A stretch of DNA of 8,865 nucleotides from a bacterium (lineage in GTDB: Bacteria; UBP13; UBA5359), in NCBI GenBank assembly GCA_028699365.1, contig JAQVUQ010000089.1, positions 1 to 8,865 of the forward strand. The letters run 5' to 3'. The notes below the pieces were generated by a model. The model was not told where the DNA came from. It ran no database searches and was given only the letters and a program-made list of their open reading frames with translations. Shown piece after piece: positions 1 through 6,013 of this stretch. Each line of letters starts with the position of its first letter. Position 1 is the first letter of the stretch. The position numbers and the translations under genes were made by a program.

Positions 1-1036
1 CGCACTTCTGCGCCTGACTTGCAAACAGACCTGAACCCTCTGCGCCTTTGTGCCTCTGTGCCTTTGTGCCTTTGTGCCTTAATATGATTATCAGAACAGA
101 TAGAGCAAAGACTACACCGGCGGCAACCGCACCGAACTTCAGCCCGGCGATATAAGCGGCCAGTGCCCCGGCCAGCAGCGGCCATATATAGTCGGCTGCC
201 TGCGCCCGGGCCGGCGGCTCCGGTTCACGCAGCTTCGCCCGCAAAACTTCCGCCTGATCGCGAGCGACAACGGCCTCCTCACGGGCGGACAGGAGACCCT
301 CTATCTCCTTTTCCAGAACGGACAGTTCCTCTTCTGCGGCGCAGACCGCTTTAGCGGATAACGCCGCTCCGGCCTGCCTCAATTCATCCTCCAGCAGAAC
401 CGTCTCCCGCTCCAGGCCTCTTATCTCCTCATATATTCCAGCCAGCTTCACCCGGGATCGCAGACTCTCCAGTTGATCCAGTTCCTGCCGTTTGAAGCGG
501 CCCTGCTCTTCAAGATCGTTCAGAGCCTCCAGATTCAACAGGCTAAGGATGGCTTTGCGCCTTTCGGAGGCGCTCAGCCCCTCCAGCCGCTCCAGCTTCT
601 TCTGCTCGACGAAAACGCTGTTGAGAAAAGTCTGTCCGTCAAGGCCCAGTTCAGCCGTAATCCTGGAGCGAACGGCGCTTACGGAGGCTATCTCCTCTAT
701 CATATCTCCGGTATCGGAATATACGATCATACGAACGCGGGAGGGCTTGCCCCGCCCCAGGCGACGCTCCACCTGCAACCGCTTGTTCCCTACGGCCAGC
801 GTCACGGAGACAACAGCCAGATTACTGTCGTAAGCGATAAGATCGTCCAGGGATCCCCTGTTCTCCTCCGTGACCAGCGGCTCTCCGAAGACGCCGAAGT
901 AAACGGCCTCGAACAGGCTGCTCTTCCCGGCCTCGTTGCTGCCCTCTATCAGAAAGGTGCCCCGCTCCGGCAATTGGAGATCGACGCTGTGCAAACTCTT
1001 GAAATCGGATACGGCTATACGCCTTAATTTAATCAT
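1..1036 (-). CDS. SbcC/Rad50/YhaN-like AAA ATPase with membrane hairpin (partial, 3' end beyond window)
   Basis: This is the N-terminal 345 codons of a large SMC-like ATPase, open to the left edge without a stop. The ATG at 1036 overlaps the sbcD stop in an ATGA, which fixes the start. Residues 1-50 form the first ATPase lobe, with a Walker A GSNEAGKSS at 32-40. The NEAGKS form resembles YhaN-type proteins more than the NGSGKS/T of classical SbcC/Rad50. A Q-loop-like segment VEQKKLERL lies at 143-151, followed by a conserved-looking SASERRKAILSLLNL stretch. From about 172 to 272 the chain is charged and Leu-rich, as expected of a coiled-coil arm. Residues 283-319 are two hydrophobic helices joined by a short GLK turn, a probable transmembrane hairpin. 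Residues 320-333 (RHKGTKAQ-RHKGAE) come from an 8-bp tandem repeat. The expected role, with the upstream nuclease, is ATP-dependent processing of DNA ends or hairpins, here possibly membrane-tethered. The C-terminal ATPase lobe lies outside the window, so activity cannot be judged. Confidence 0.88.
   Translation of the reverse strand, partial: MIKLRRIAVSDFKSLHSVDLQLPERGTFLIEGSNEAGKSSLFEAVYFGVFGEPLVTEENRGSLDDLIAYDSNLAVVSVTLAVGNKRLQVERRLGRGKPSRVRMIVYSDTGDMIEEIASVSAVRSRITAELGLDGQTFLNSVFVEQKKLERLEGLSASERRKAILSLLNLEALNDLEEQGRFKRQELDQLESLRSRVKLAGIYEEIRGLERETVLLEDELRQAGAALSAKAVCAAEEELSVLEKEIEGLLSAREEAVVARDQAEVLRAKLREPEPPARAQAADYIWPLLAGALAAYIAGLKFGAVAAGVVFALSVLIIILRHKGTKAQRHKGAEGSGLFASQAQKC
41..80. 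repeat. Five-copy 8-bp tandem repeat inside the ATPase gene
   Basis: Five contiguous 8-mers are seen on the plus strand: TGCGCCTT, TGTGCCTC, then TGTGCCTT three times. On the coding strand the unit is AAGGCACA. Since 8 is not a multiple of 3, the array is read with a 24-base period, giving RHKGTKAQ-RHKG in the ATPase. No stop triplet occurs in any of the six frames of a pure array, so it can sit in a gene without breaking it. The flanking bases 1-40 keep a faint similarity (GCGCAG on the coding strand), so the element may extend to or past the window edge. Confidence 0.9.
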
Positions 1037-2202
1037 AACTCAGGCCTGCATCCCTCTCCATGTAACCTTGCCAGCGCCGTTTTCAGCGCTTCACCCACCA
1101 GCCTGCGTCCGGCATCGTCATGGCGTGAGGCTGTCATCTCGGCGGCTGCCCGGCGCAATTCCTCCTGGGGGTTCACGGATATATCCGCTGTCGGGAACTC
1201 CTCCTCGGCCAGGATCAGGCCGCTCAGGCCCAGATCAAAATAGAATGATTGCTCTGTCCCCCTGCGCCAGATTTCGGTCAGGCGCAGGCGATGATAAGCG
1301 GCACGGCTCAACGTGCCCTCGATATCTAGACGCAACATGGCTCCTTCATCGGCAATCTCTGACAGATGTTCAAGTATAATGGCGGTGGGATCGTCGCCGG
1401 CAAGGTCTTCGGCCGCTATTCTCAACCTGTGCATCGGCTGAGGTGTGAGTGTCACGAAATCGGTCTGTAATCCTCCGTTCTCTATCTCCAGCACCCAGAA
1501 GCCGGGACGGTTGCCGATCTCGCCGAAATCCAGTCTTTCCGTGGCTCCGGCTGAGATAACTGTCACCGCTCCCACAGTCTGACGAAAGGAGCGATGATTG
1601 TGGCCCAGAAGAACGATACCGGCGCCGCAGGCCGCCAGGCTCTCGCGTTTCACTACCGGCTCGCCGGCAACCCAGCCGTGATCGGCCAGGCTGTAGTGCA
1701 TAAGCAGTACGGATGGAATATTATCGGAAAAAGAAGCCCCCTGCAACGGATCGTCGCCGGGTTGCAGCCTGGGGTCCGACGACAGGCCGCCGACGATTAT
1801 TTCTCCGTGCCGAGTGGAAAGATGGACAGACTCCGGGCCATCGGCTCCGGCAAGATAAATAACGGCGTTGCTGTGGCTCAGTATCCGGTGGGGAGCCATA
1901 CTTCCGGGCGCACCCGAGGATCTGGGCGTGTCGTGGTTGCCGCCGATCAGCACGGTCTGTATGCCGGCCGATTCCAGGCGCTTTATCTGGCCTGTCACAA
2001 AGGCGATCTCCACATTACGCGGGTCCGGCTGGTCGAAGAGATCTCCCCCTTGCAGGAAGAGGTCAACTTCGTTCTCAAGTGCATAATCCACAACCTGTGA
2101 GAAGGCAAGGCGCAAAGCCAGACGTCTTCTCTCCAACTGCGCCGGAGTCATGCGCGCATAATAACAGCCCAGGTGATTATCGGCGGTAAAAACGATTTTC
2201 AT
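1033..2202 (-). CDS. sbcD: SbcD/Mre11-family DNA repair exonuclease (metallophosphoesterase)
   Basis: This 389-residue protein is near the usual length for SbcD (about 400). It carries the full calcineurin-like phosphoesterase motif set: DNH at 8-10, GGDLFD at 52-57, GNHD at 88-91, H169 in LLMHYSLADH, and GHNH at 200-203. The predicted Mn2+ ligands D8, H10, D54, N89, H169, H201 and H203 are all present, so the nuclease site looks intact. The family acts as the nuclease subunit of SbcCD/Mre11-Rad50, cutting DNA ends, hairpins and protein-blocked ends. Residues from about 250 on would be the capping and ATPase-contact region and are less recognisable. The start at 2202 is needed because motif I begins at residue 8, although no good Shine-Dalgarno site precedes it. 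The gene begins 47 bases after the secretin stop and ends in an ATGA overlap with the ATPase, implying translational coupling of the two subunits. YhaO of the B. subtilis YhaNO pair is an alternative closest relative. Confidence 0.93.
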   Translation of the reverse strand: MKIVFTADNHLGCYYARMTPAQLERRRLALRLAFSQVVDYALENEVDLFLQGGDLFDQPDPRNVEIAFVTGQIKRLESAGIQTVLIGGNHDTPRSSGAPGSMAPHRILSHSNAVIYLAGADGPESVHLSTRHGEIIVGGLSSDPRLQPGDDPLQGASFSDNIPSVLLMHYSLADHGWVAGEPVVKRESLAACGAGIVLLGHNHRSFRQTVGAVTVISAGATERLDFGEIGNRPGFWVLEIENGGLQTDFVTLTPQPMHRLRIAAEDLAGDDPTAIILEHLSEIADEGAMLRLDIEGTLSRAAYHRLRLTEIWRRGTEQSFYFDLGLSGLILAEEEFPTADISVNPQEELRRAAAEMTASRHDDAGRRLVGEALKTALARLHGEGCRPEL

Positions 2203-2250
2203 ATGGTGATTCTAACTGAATTAAGGCATCTTGTCCAAGGCCAGGGTTTC

Positions 2251-4059
2251 CTACTCTACCTTCCCCATATCCAACAGGTGCGGAGTGATAAAGATTACCA
2301 GTTCGGAATCACGAGTGGTCTTGGTCCTGCTGGTGAAAAGGTTGCCGATCAGCGGCAGATCGCCCAGCAGAGGTATCTTTGTCTGACTGTTGAGTTCTTC
2401 GGACGATATCAGACCGCCGATGCTGATGCTCTGGCCGTCCTTGACCCGGATGCTGGTATCCACCCGGCGCTGGGACACTTCCGGCAACCCGTCGGCGGTA
2501 ATTCCGGAGACATTGCTGACCTCCGGATGTATGTCCACGGTTATATCGCCGGAGGCACCGACCCAGGGCACTATTTTGAGAGTGGTGCCGGCATTGATGG
2601 TCTGAATGCGAGTGCTGATATACGTGCTGCCGGTCGTTCCCTGCTCGGTGGTTATCTTATAGTTCAACTGCTTGCCTACATTTATCAGCGCTTCGTAACC
2701 GTTCAGAACGGTAAGTTTGGGATTGGCCTTGACTTCGGCCTTACCTTCTTCAACAAGGGCGGTGATCTTGGCCAGCAGCTTCCTGTTCAAGCTGCCGGTG
2801 GAATCGTAATCCCCGATACCGCCTTTGCCGTCCAGGGTAAACTGGCCGTCGGAAAAATCAAAATCCACGCCCATATTCTTGACCAGGTTGCGATTGACTT
2901 CCACTATAAGAACATCTATGGATATCTGCGGCACCGGTGTGTCCACCTTGGCAATGAACTGCCTCAAGTCGTCTATCTGGTCATCGGTTCCGGTGAATAT
3001 GATGGCGTTCTGGTCCTTGTTTATCTCTATATTGGTGGCGATCAGGTTCTTGGGCAGGATCTTCCTGATATCTTCAGCCTTGTAATACGATATACGGAAT
3101 ATCTCCGTCCTGATGAACATGGCGGCGGAAGGGCTGTTGGGCGACGGATCACCCACCAGATAAACTTCACCGTCTTTCTTGTAGACAAACCTGGATCCGG
3201 ACAGGATCTTCTTCAGAGCTTCGTCGACCGTAACTCCGGTCAGCTTGATGTTGGCCAACCGGTCCTGGACGTTGCCGAAAACAACGATATCTTTACCGCT
3301 CTGCTCGCCGACGATCTGCAGAAGATCGGTAAGGTTTATATTGGTCTCCTCTATGGTGAGCTTCTCCTTGGGCGGACCGCTGCGGCGGTAGGCCTTCTGT
3401 TGTGCCCTGGTAGGATTGGGCATCTCCTTATCCACGATGATGAGACCGTTATCCTGTCTATAGAAAAGGCCGTGTGCGGAGCATACCGCCGTAAGTGCTT
3501 CCTCAAGAGATACGTCTTTGATCTTGAAACCGGTCTTGCCTGTTACCTGAGCGGTAGGCACTACGTTAGTTCCCGCTGCCGAGCCGATACGGCGCAGCAA
3601 ATCGGGGAGATCGTAATCCTCGGCGCTGCAGGATATCCTGCCGTTTACAAACTCCACTGCGGCAGGAGTGGGAATGGGATTGCGACTGACCATGTAGACG
3701 TTGTCGATCTTTTTGTAGTTAAAGCCGTTGAGGAAGAGAATACTTCTCAGTCCCTCCTCAAGAGCCACTTCATGCAAGTCAACGGATATTTTGCCCTGGA
3801 CAGTGGCATCGGCTACTATATTGACCCCGGCCTGCGTGCTGATCAACGTCAGGATATTTCGTATATCCCCGTCCTTGATAGAAAGTGCCTTGATCGTATT
3901 ACCGTCGGCAGACGCAACGGAGCAAAGCAAGAGTATAGTACATACGATGCCGGGATACCCGCAAAAAATCTTGTCGGATAGCCTGAAAAACAGACTTTGG
4001 TCCTTTGCGCCTGTCGCGCCGAAGCTCACAGAGCGAAGGCGGGCCTTTGTGCCTATCAA
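2251..4059 (-). CDS. Secretin (GspD/PilQ family outer-membrane channel)
   Basis: This 602-residue protein is the multimeric outer-membrane pore of a type IV pilus, type II secretion or DNA-uptake system. A hydrophobic segment (about 37-48) ending in A49-S50-A51 before D52 looks like a signal peptide. Three similar alpha/beta modules follow at about 54-127, 138-211 and 233-304, each ending in a pattern like VSLEEAL...Y...VYLV, i.e. STN/N0-like. A secretin_N-like domain occupies about 316-375 (AIIFTGTDDQIDDLRQFIAKVDTP). The secretin core is about 378-597, with VKANPKLTVLNG, VDTSIRVKDGQSISIGGLI and the signature KIPLLGDLPLIGNLF at 561-575, ending ELVIFITPHLL. No AMIN domain is visible. The best start is TTG at 4059, with GGAG 8 bases upstream, overlapping the previous stop as TTGA. 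A GTG at 4029 is the only other start ahead of the signal peptide. Residues 2-19 are encoded by a repeat-like insertion. The preceding PilP/GspC-like gene is the natural partner. Confidence 0.95.
   Translation of the reverse strand: MIGTKARLRSVSFGATGAKDQSLFFRLSDKIFCGYPGIVCTILLLCSVASADGNTIKALSIKDGDIRNILTLISTQAGVNIVADATVQGKISVDLHEVALEEGLRSILFLNGFNYKKIDNVYMVSRNPIPTPAAVEFVNGRISCSAEDYDLPDLLRRIGSAAGTNVVPTAQVTGKTGFKIKDVSLEEALTAVCSAHGLFYRQDNGLIIVDKEMPNPTRAQQKAYRRSGPPKEKLTIEETNINLTDLLQIVGEQSGKDIVVFGNVQDRLANIKLTGVTVDEALKKILSGSRFVYKKDGEVYLVGDPSPNSPSAAMFIRTEIFRISYYKAEDIRKILPKNLIATNIEINKDQNAIIFTGTDDQIDDLRQFIAKVDTPVPQISIDVLIVEVNRNLVKNMGVDFDFSDGQFTLDGKGGIGDYDSTGSLNRKLLAKITALVEEGKAEVKANPKLTVLNGYEALINVGKQLNYKITTEQGTTGSTYISTRIQTINAGTTLKIVPWVGASGDITVDIHPEVSNVSGITADGLPEVSQRRVDTSIRVKDGQSISIGGLISSEELNSQTKIPLLGDLPLIGNLFTSRTKTTRDSELVIFITPHLLDMGKVE
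4002..4054. repeat. Hairpin-containing repeat-like insertion at the secretin N-terminus
   Basis: The plus strand reads CCTTTGCGCCTGTCGCGCC, then a hairpin, then GGGCCTTTGTGCCT. The flanks resemble the CCTTTGTGCCT units of the array at 41-80. The hairpin has outer arms CGCC/GGCG (4017-4020 with 4038-4041), a symmetric GAA/GAA internal loop, inner arms GCTC/GAGC (4024-4027 with 4031-4034) and an ACA loop. In the mRNA it lies 19 to 43 bases into the secretin reading frame. It is translated as part of the n-region before the signal peptide. Whether it is a dispersed genomic repeat cannot be decided from one window. Confidence 0.6.
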
Positions 4060-4880
4060 AGATTCAACTCCATTCTCTTGCCGTCCTTATCCAGGATAAC
4101 GCTTCTGGAGGAGATGTCAGCGACGATGTAGCCGTCTGAAAGAGCAGCACCGGCATTCACCACATAGGCCTTCTCCCCCTCGCTTATCAACGCCGTCTCC
4201 TTGTCCTGCAGGCACATCACTGCTTCCAGGCGATATTGGGGAACCTTCTCCACCACCGGCGGAGGAACATCTACAGGATTGCCGGCGGCAGCGGTTGCAT
4301 TCCCCGGTGCCGGCAGAACAGGAACTAAGACGGCGGCATGCAGGGCAACCGGTTTCTTCCTCCCGGTTGATAACGATGCAAGCCGGCCGGCCGATACCAG
4401 CGGCTTGAACGGGTCTGAACGCCCGATGCCCGGCATATTGACCACCCTGGTCATGTTGCCGTATACCGGTACCGCTACCTTGTCTCTGATAACGTCCGGC
4501 TGGTGATCCTTAAGCAGCGCCTCCGGCCAGAAATCATCCGGCGGTGAAACCGGCTTAGCCGGAGTCGCCCTGGCCGGGTCGATATGCCGGCTGATACCTG
4601 CGCGTTCCGTTACAGGCGCTTTATGCTCCGGCTTGCCGTGGATATGCCGGACAACAAATAATACCAGCAGGGCCGAACAGATCAAAGCCGGAAGTTTCCA
4701 GCGCATTGCCGGTACACTTTGCACAGACACCGGTACAACAGGAAACGGACTCATATCCATCTCCGGCAAAAGCGCCTTACCGGCCTCCCTGGCTCCCGAA
4801 CCGCTCAGAAAATAGATGCTGTCTTCATCATCTTCGACCAGGCCGGGGCCGGCTTCGATATCGGAATCATCAGAGCGCAT
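4056..4880 (-). CDS. PilP/GspC-like bitopic inner-membrane protein, partner of the secretin
   Basis: The 274-residue protein has an acidic cytoplasmic N-terminus (about 1-60, rich in Asp/Glu up to residue 40). One transmembrane helix is at about 63-77 (LPALICSALLVLFVV). A Pro-rich periplasmic linker is followed by GIGRSDPFKPL at 151-161, which resembles the GRxDPFxPL element of PilP-type proteins. The C-terminal domain, about 214-274 (YRLEAVMC...ALISEGEKAYVV...GAALSDGYIVADISSRSVILDKDGKRMEL), has the beta-rich pattern of PilP and the GspC homology region, which bind secretin N-domains. There is no lipobox, so it is not a classical PilP lipoprotein; the topology is more like GspC, but no PDZ domain follows. 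The ATG at 4880 is strongly supported by AGGAGG 7 bases upstream. The stop overlaps the secretin TTG start. Neither PilM, PilN nor PilO precedes it. The assignment rests on motif shape and gene order. Confidence 0.72.
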   Translation of the reverse strand: MRSDDSDIEAGPGLVEDDEDSIYFLSGSGAREAGKALLPEMDMSPFPVVPVSVQSVPAMRWKLPALICSALLVLFVVRHIHGKPEHKAPVTERAGISRHIDPARATPAKPVSPPDDFWPEALLKDHQPDVIRDKVAVPVYGNMTRVVNMPGIGRSDPFKPLVSAGRLASLSTGRKKPVALHAAVLVPVLPAPGNATAAAGNPVDVPPPVVEKVPQYRLEAVMCLQDKETALISEGEKAYVVNAGAALSDGYIVADISSRSVILDKDGKRMELNL

Positions 4881-4887
4881 CGCCGCC

Positions 4888-4893
4888 CCTCCT
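4888..4893 (-). promoter_or_regulatory. Strong Shine-Dalgarno site of the PilP/GspC-like gene
   Basis: AGGAGG lies 7 bases before the ATG at 4880 and marks the first gene of the left operon. I found no convincing -35/-10 pair between this site and the hairpin at 4967-4990. TTGGCA-like and TTGCTT-like hexamers occur but have no matching -10. Confidence 0.85.
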
Positions 4894-4966
4894 GTTTCGC
4901 TTCTTAAAGAGAGTAATTCGACAAATCTTCTGCCAATTCCTCTAGTCGGCAGTAAGCAACCGTTAA

Positions 4967-4990
4967 AGGGCGGCCACAGAAGGCCGCCCT
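4967..4990 (-). terminator. GC-rich hairpin between the two gene clusters
   Basis: A perfect 9-bp stem, AGGGCGGCC (4967-4975) with GGCCGCCCT (4982-4990), closes a 6-base loop. On the minus strand it lies 32 bases after the oxidoreductase stop, and its 3' arm runs into TTTAACGG. The T-run is only three long, so this is a weak rho-independent terminator at best. It may instead be a dispersed intergenic repeat: its form resembles the GTAGGGCGRCC...GGTCGCCC elements common in some genomes. In either role it falls exactly at the boundary of the two apparent operons. The rest of the gap, 4881-4966 and 4991-5022, shows nothing else I can name. Confidence 0.5.
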
Positions 4991-5022
4991 ACAGAATCAT
5001 TCCACATTTTAGATGTTCCCTA

Positions 5023-6000
5023 TCAGACCGGCTCCGGCTTGCCGCTGCCTACGGAACGATAAGCAGCCAGCGCCACCTCCAGGGCTCTCAACCCATCCTC
5101 TCCCGTTATGGAAGGCTCTCTGTCGCTGCTCAGACAATCGACCCAGTCCCTGATCAATCCTATATCGATATTGCTGCCCCAGCCGGACCAGCCGTATGTC
5201 ATGTTCTCGTCGGAGTAAAGATCCAGACGCTGCACAAAGGCATCCACGCTGGCTACTCCCCCGGTGCCGACAAACTCCATATAGACGTCGCCCCAGGTGG
5301 GAAATGATTTAGGACGCGACCAACTGGTGTCCAGTGTGGCGAACATGCCGTTATCGTAGCTTATGGTCAGCAGACCTGCATCTTCAGCGTTCATATCATT
5401 GAACATAGTGCCCGATTCGGCGTAAACTTCAACCGCTTCGGCCCCGGTATACCAGCGCAGAAGATCGGCCACATGCACTGTGTGGTCGATGATGGCCCCG
5501 CCTCCGGAGAATTGAGGTTCTACAAACCAGCCTCCCGGCATACGTCCATGGTTGGTGGCCTTCACCGCCACCACTTCACCGAGACGTCCTCCGCGCACAA
5601 CCTCGCGGACCTGGGCCACCGCCGGTGAAAAACGGCAGGGAAAGGCTGTCTGAAGTCTGACTTTTGCACTCCTGCAAATATCTATCATCTCGCGGGCATC
5701 GGCGGCATTGGTGGATATGGGCTTCTCGCACAGTATGTCCACACCGGCCGCGGCCGCCATACCGGTCATTTCCAGATGCCGGCTGTTCTCGGAGCAGATA
5801 ACCACCCCGTCGAGATTCTGCTTCAGCAGATTATCGTAACTGTCGTAATAATCGGTGTTATTGGTCCCGGCGGCGGCTCTGCCCCTGGCCTCGTCCTCAT
5901 CGGCTACTCCGACCAGTTCTACCTGAGGCAGTTGGCCGAGACAGGCGGCATAGCTGCCGGCATGCATGTGAGCAAAGCTCATCATTCCTACTCTTATCAT
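5023..6000 (-). CDS. Gfo/Idh/MocA-family NAD(P)-dependent oxidoreductase (second of tandem pair)
   Basis: A 325-residue protein of typical family length. The N-terminal Rossmann half starts MIRVGMMSFAHMHAGSY, a variant lacking the classical GxGxxG. The cofactor/catalytic signature CEKPIS places K93 at the usual EKP position. The C-terminal alpha/beta half carries GGAIIDHTVHVADLLRW, with D172 and H176 as the likely catalytic pair. Family members oxidise or isomerise sugars, inositols and their derivatives with NAD(P); the substrate here cannot be read from sequence. The ATG at 6000 is preferred because GGAGGTGAT (6013-6005), an exact complement of the 16S 3' end, sits 8 bases upstream. An in-frame GTG at 6009 and ATG at 6006 would add up to three residues but lie on top of that site. 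Translation is probably coupled to the upstream gene, whose TGA stop is inside the Shine-Dalgarno. Confidence 0.93.
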   Translation of the reverse strand: MIRVGMMSFAHMHAGSYAACLGQLPQVELVGVADEDEARGRAAAGTNNTDYYDSYDNLLKQNLDGVVICSENSRHLEMTGMAAAAGVDILCEKPISTNAADAREMIDICRSAKVRLQTAFPCRFSPAVAQVREVVRGGRLGEVVAVKATNHGRMPGGWFVEPQFSGGGAIIDHTVHVADLLRWYTGAEAVEVYAESGTMFNDMNAEDAGLLTISYDNGMFATLDTSWSRPKSFPTWGDVYMEFVGTGGVASVDAFVQRLDLYSDENMTYGWSGWGSNIDIGLIRDWVDCLSSDREPSITGEDGLRALEVALAAYRSVGSGKPEPV

Positions 6001-6004
6001 CTCC

Positions 6005-6013
6005 ATCACCTCC
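6005..6013 (-). promoter_or_regulatory. Full-length Shine-Dalgarno site embedding the upstream stop codon
   Basis: GGAGGTGAT matches the anti-Shine-Dalgarno over nine bases and includes the TGA stop (6008-6006) of the first oxidoreductase. It decides the start of the second oxidoreductase at 6000, rather than at 6009 or 6006. Confidence 0.85.

Noticed and set aside
41-80. Short direct repeats considered as a CRISPR array
   Set aside because: The units are 8 bp and contiguous, with no spacers, and lie in an open coding frame.
473-1027. A 184-codon plus-strand frame opposite the SbcC-like ATPase
   Set aside because: It is codon-register antisense of a gene with Walker A and Q-loop motifs, and the product has no family features.
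1594-2100. A 168-codon plus-strand frame opposite sbcD
   Set aside because: It is again in antisense register with a gene whose metal-binding motifs are all intact; it is a by-product of codon choice.
2173-3981. A 602-codon plus-strand reading frame opposite the secretin gene
   Set aside because: It is in exact codon register with the secretin on the other strand and stays open because the secretin avoids TTA, CTA and TCA codons. Its translation has no recognisable domain, while the minus strand encodes an unmistakable secretin.
4894-4966. Sigma70-like promoter for the PilP/GspC-like and secretin operon
   Set aside because: TTGGCA and TTGCTT hexamers occur, but no acceptable -10 lies 16-18 bases downstream, so no promoter is claimed.
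5004-5016. Small inverted repeat ACAT...ATGT downstream of the second oxidoreductase
   Set aside because: Four-base arms are expected by chance, and no T-run follows on the minus strand.
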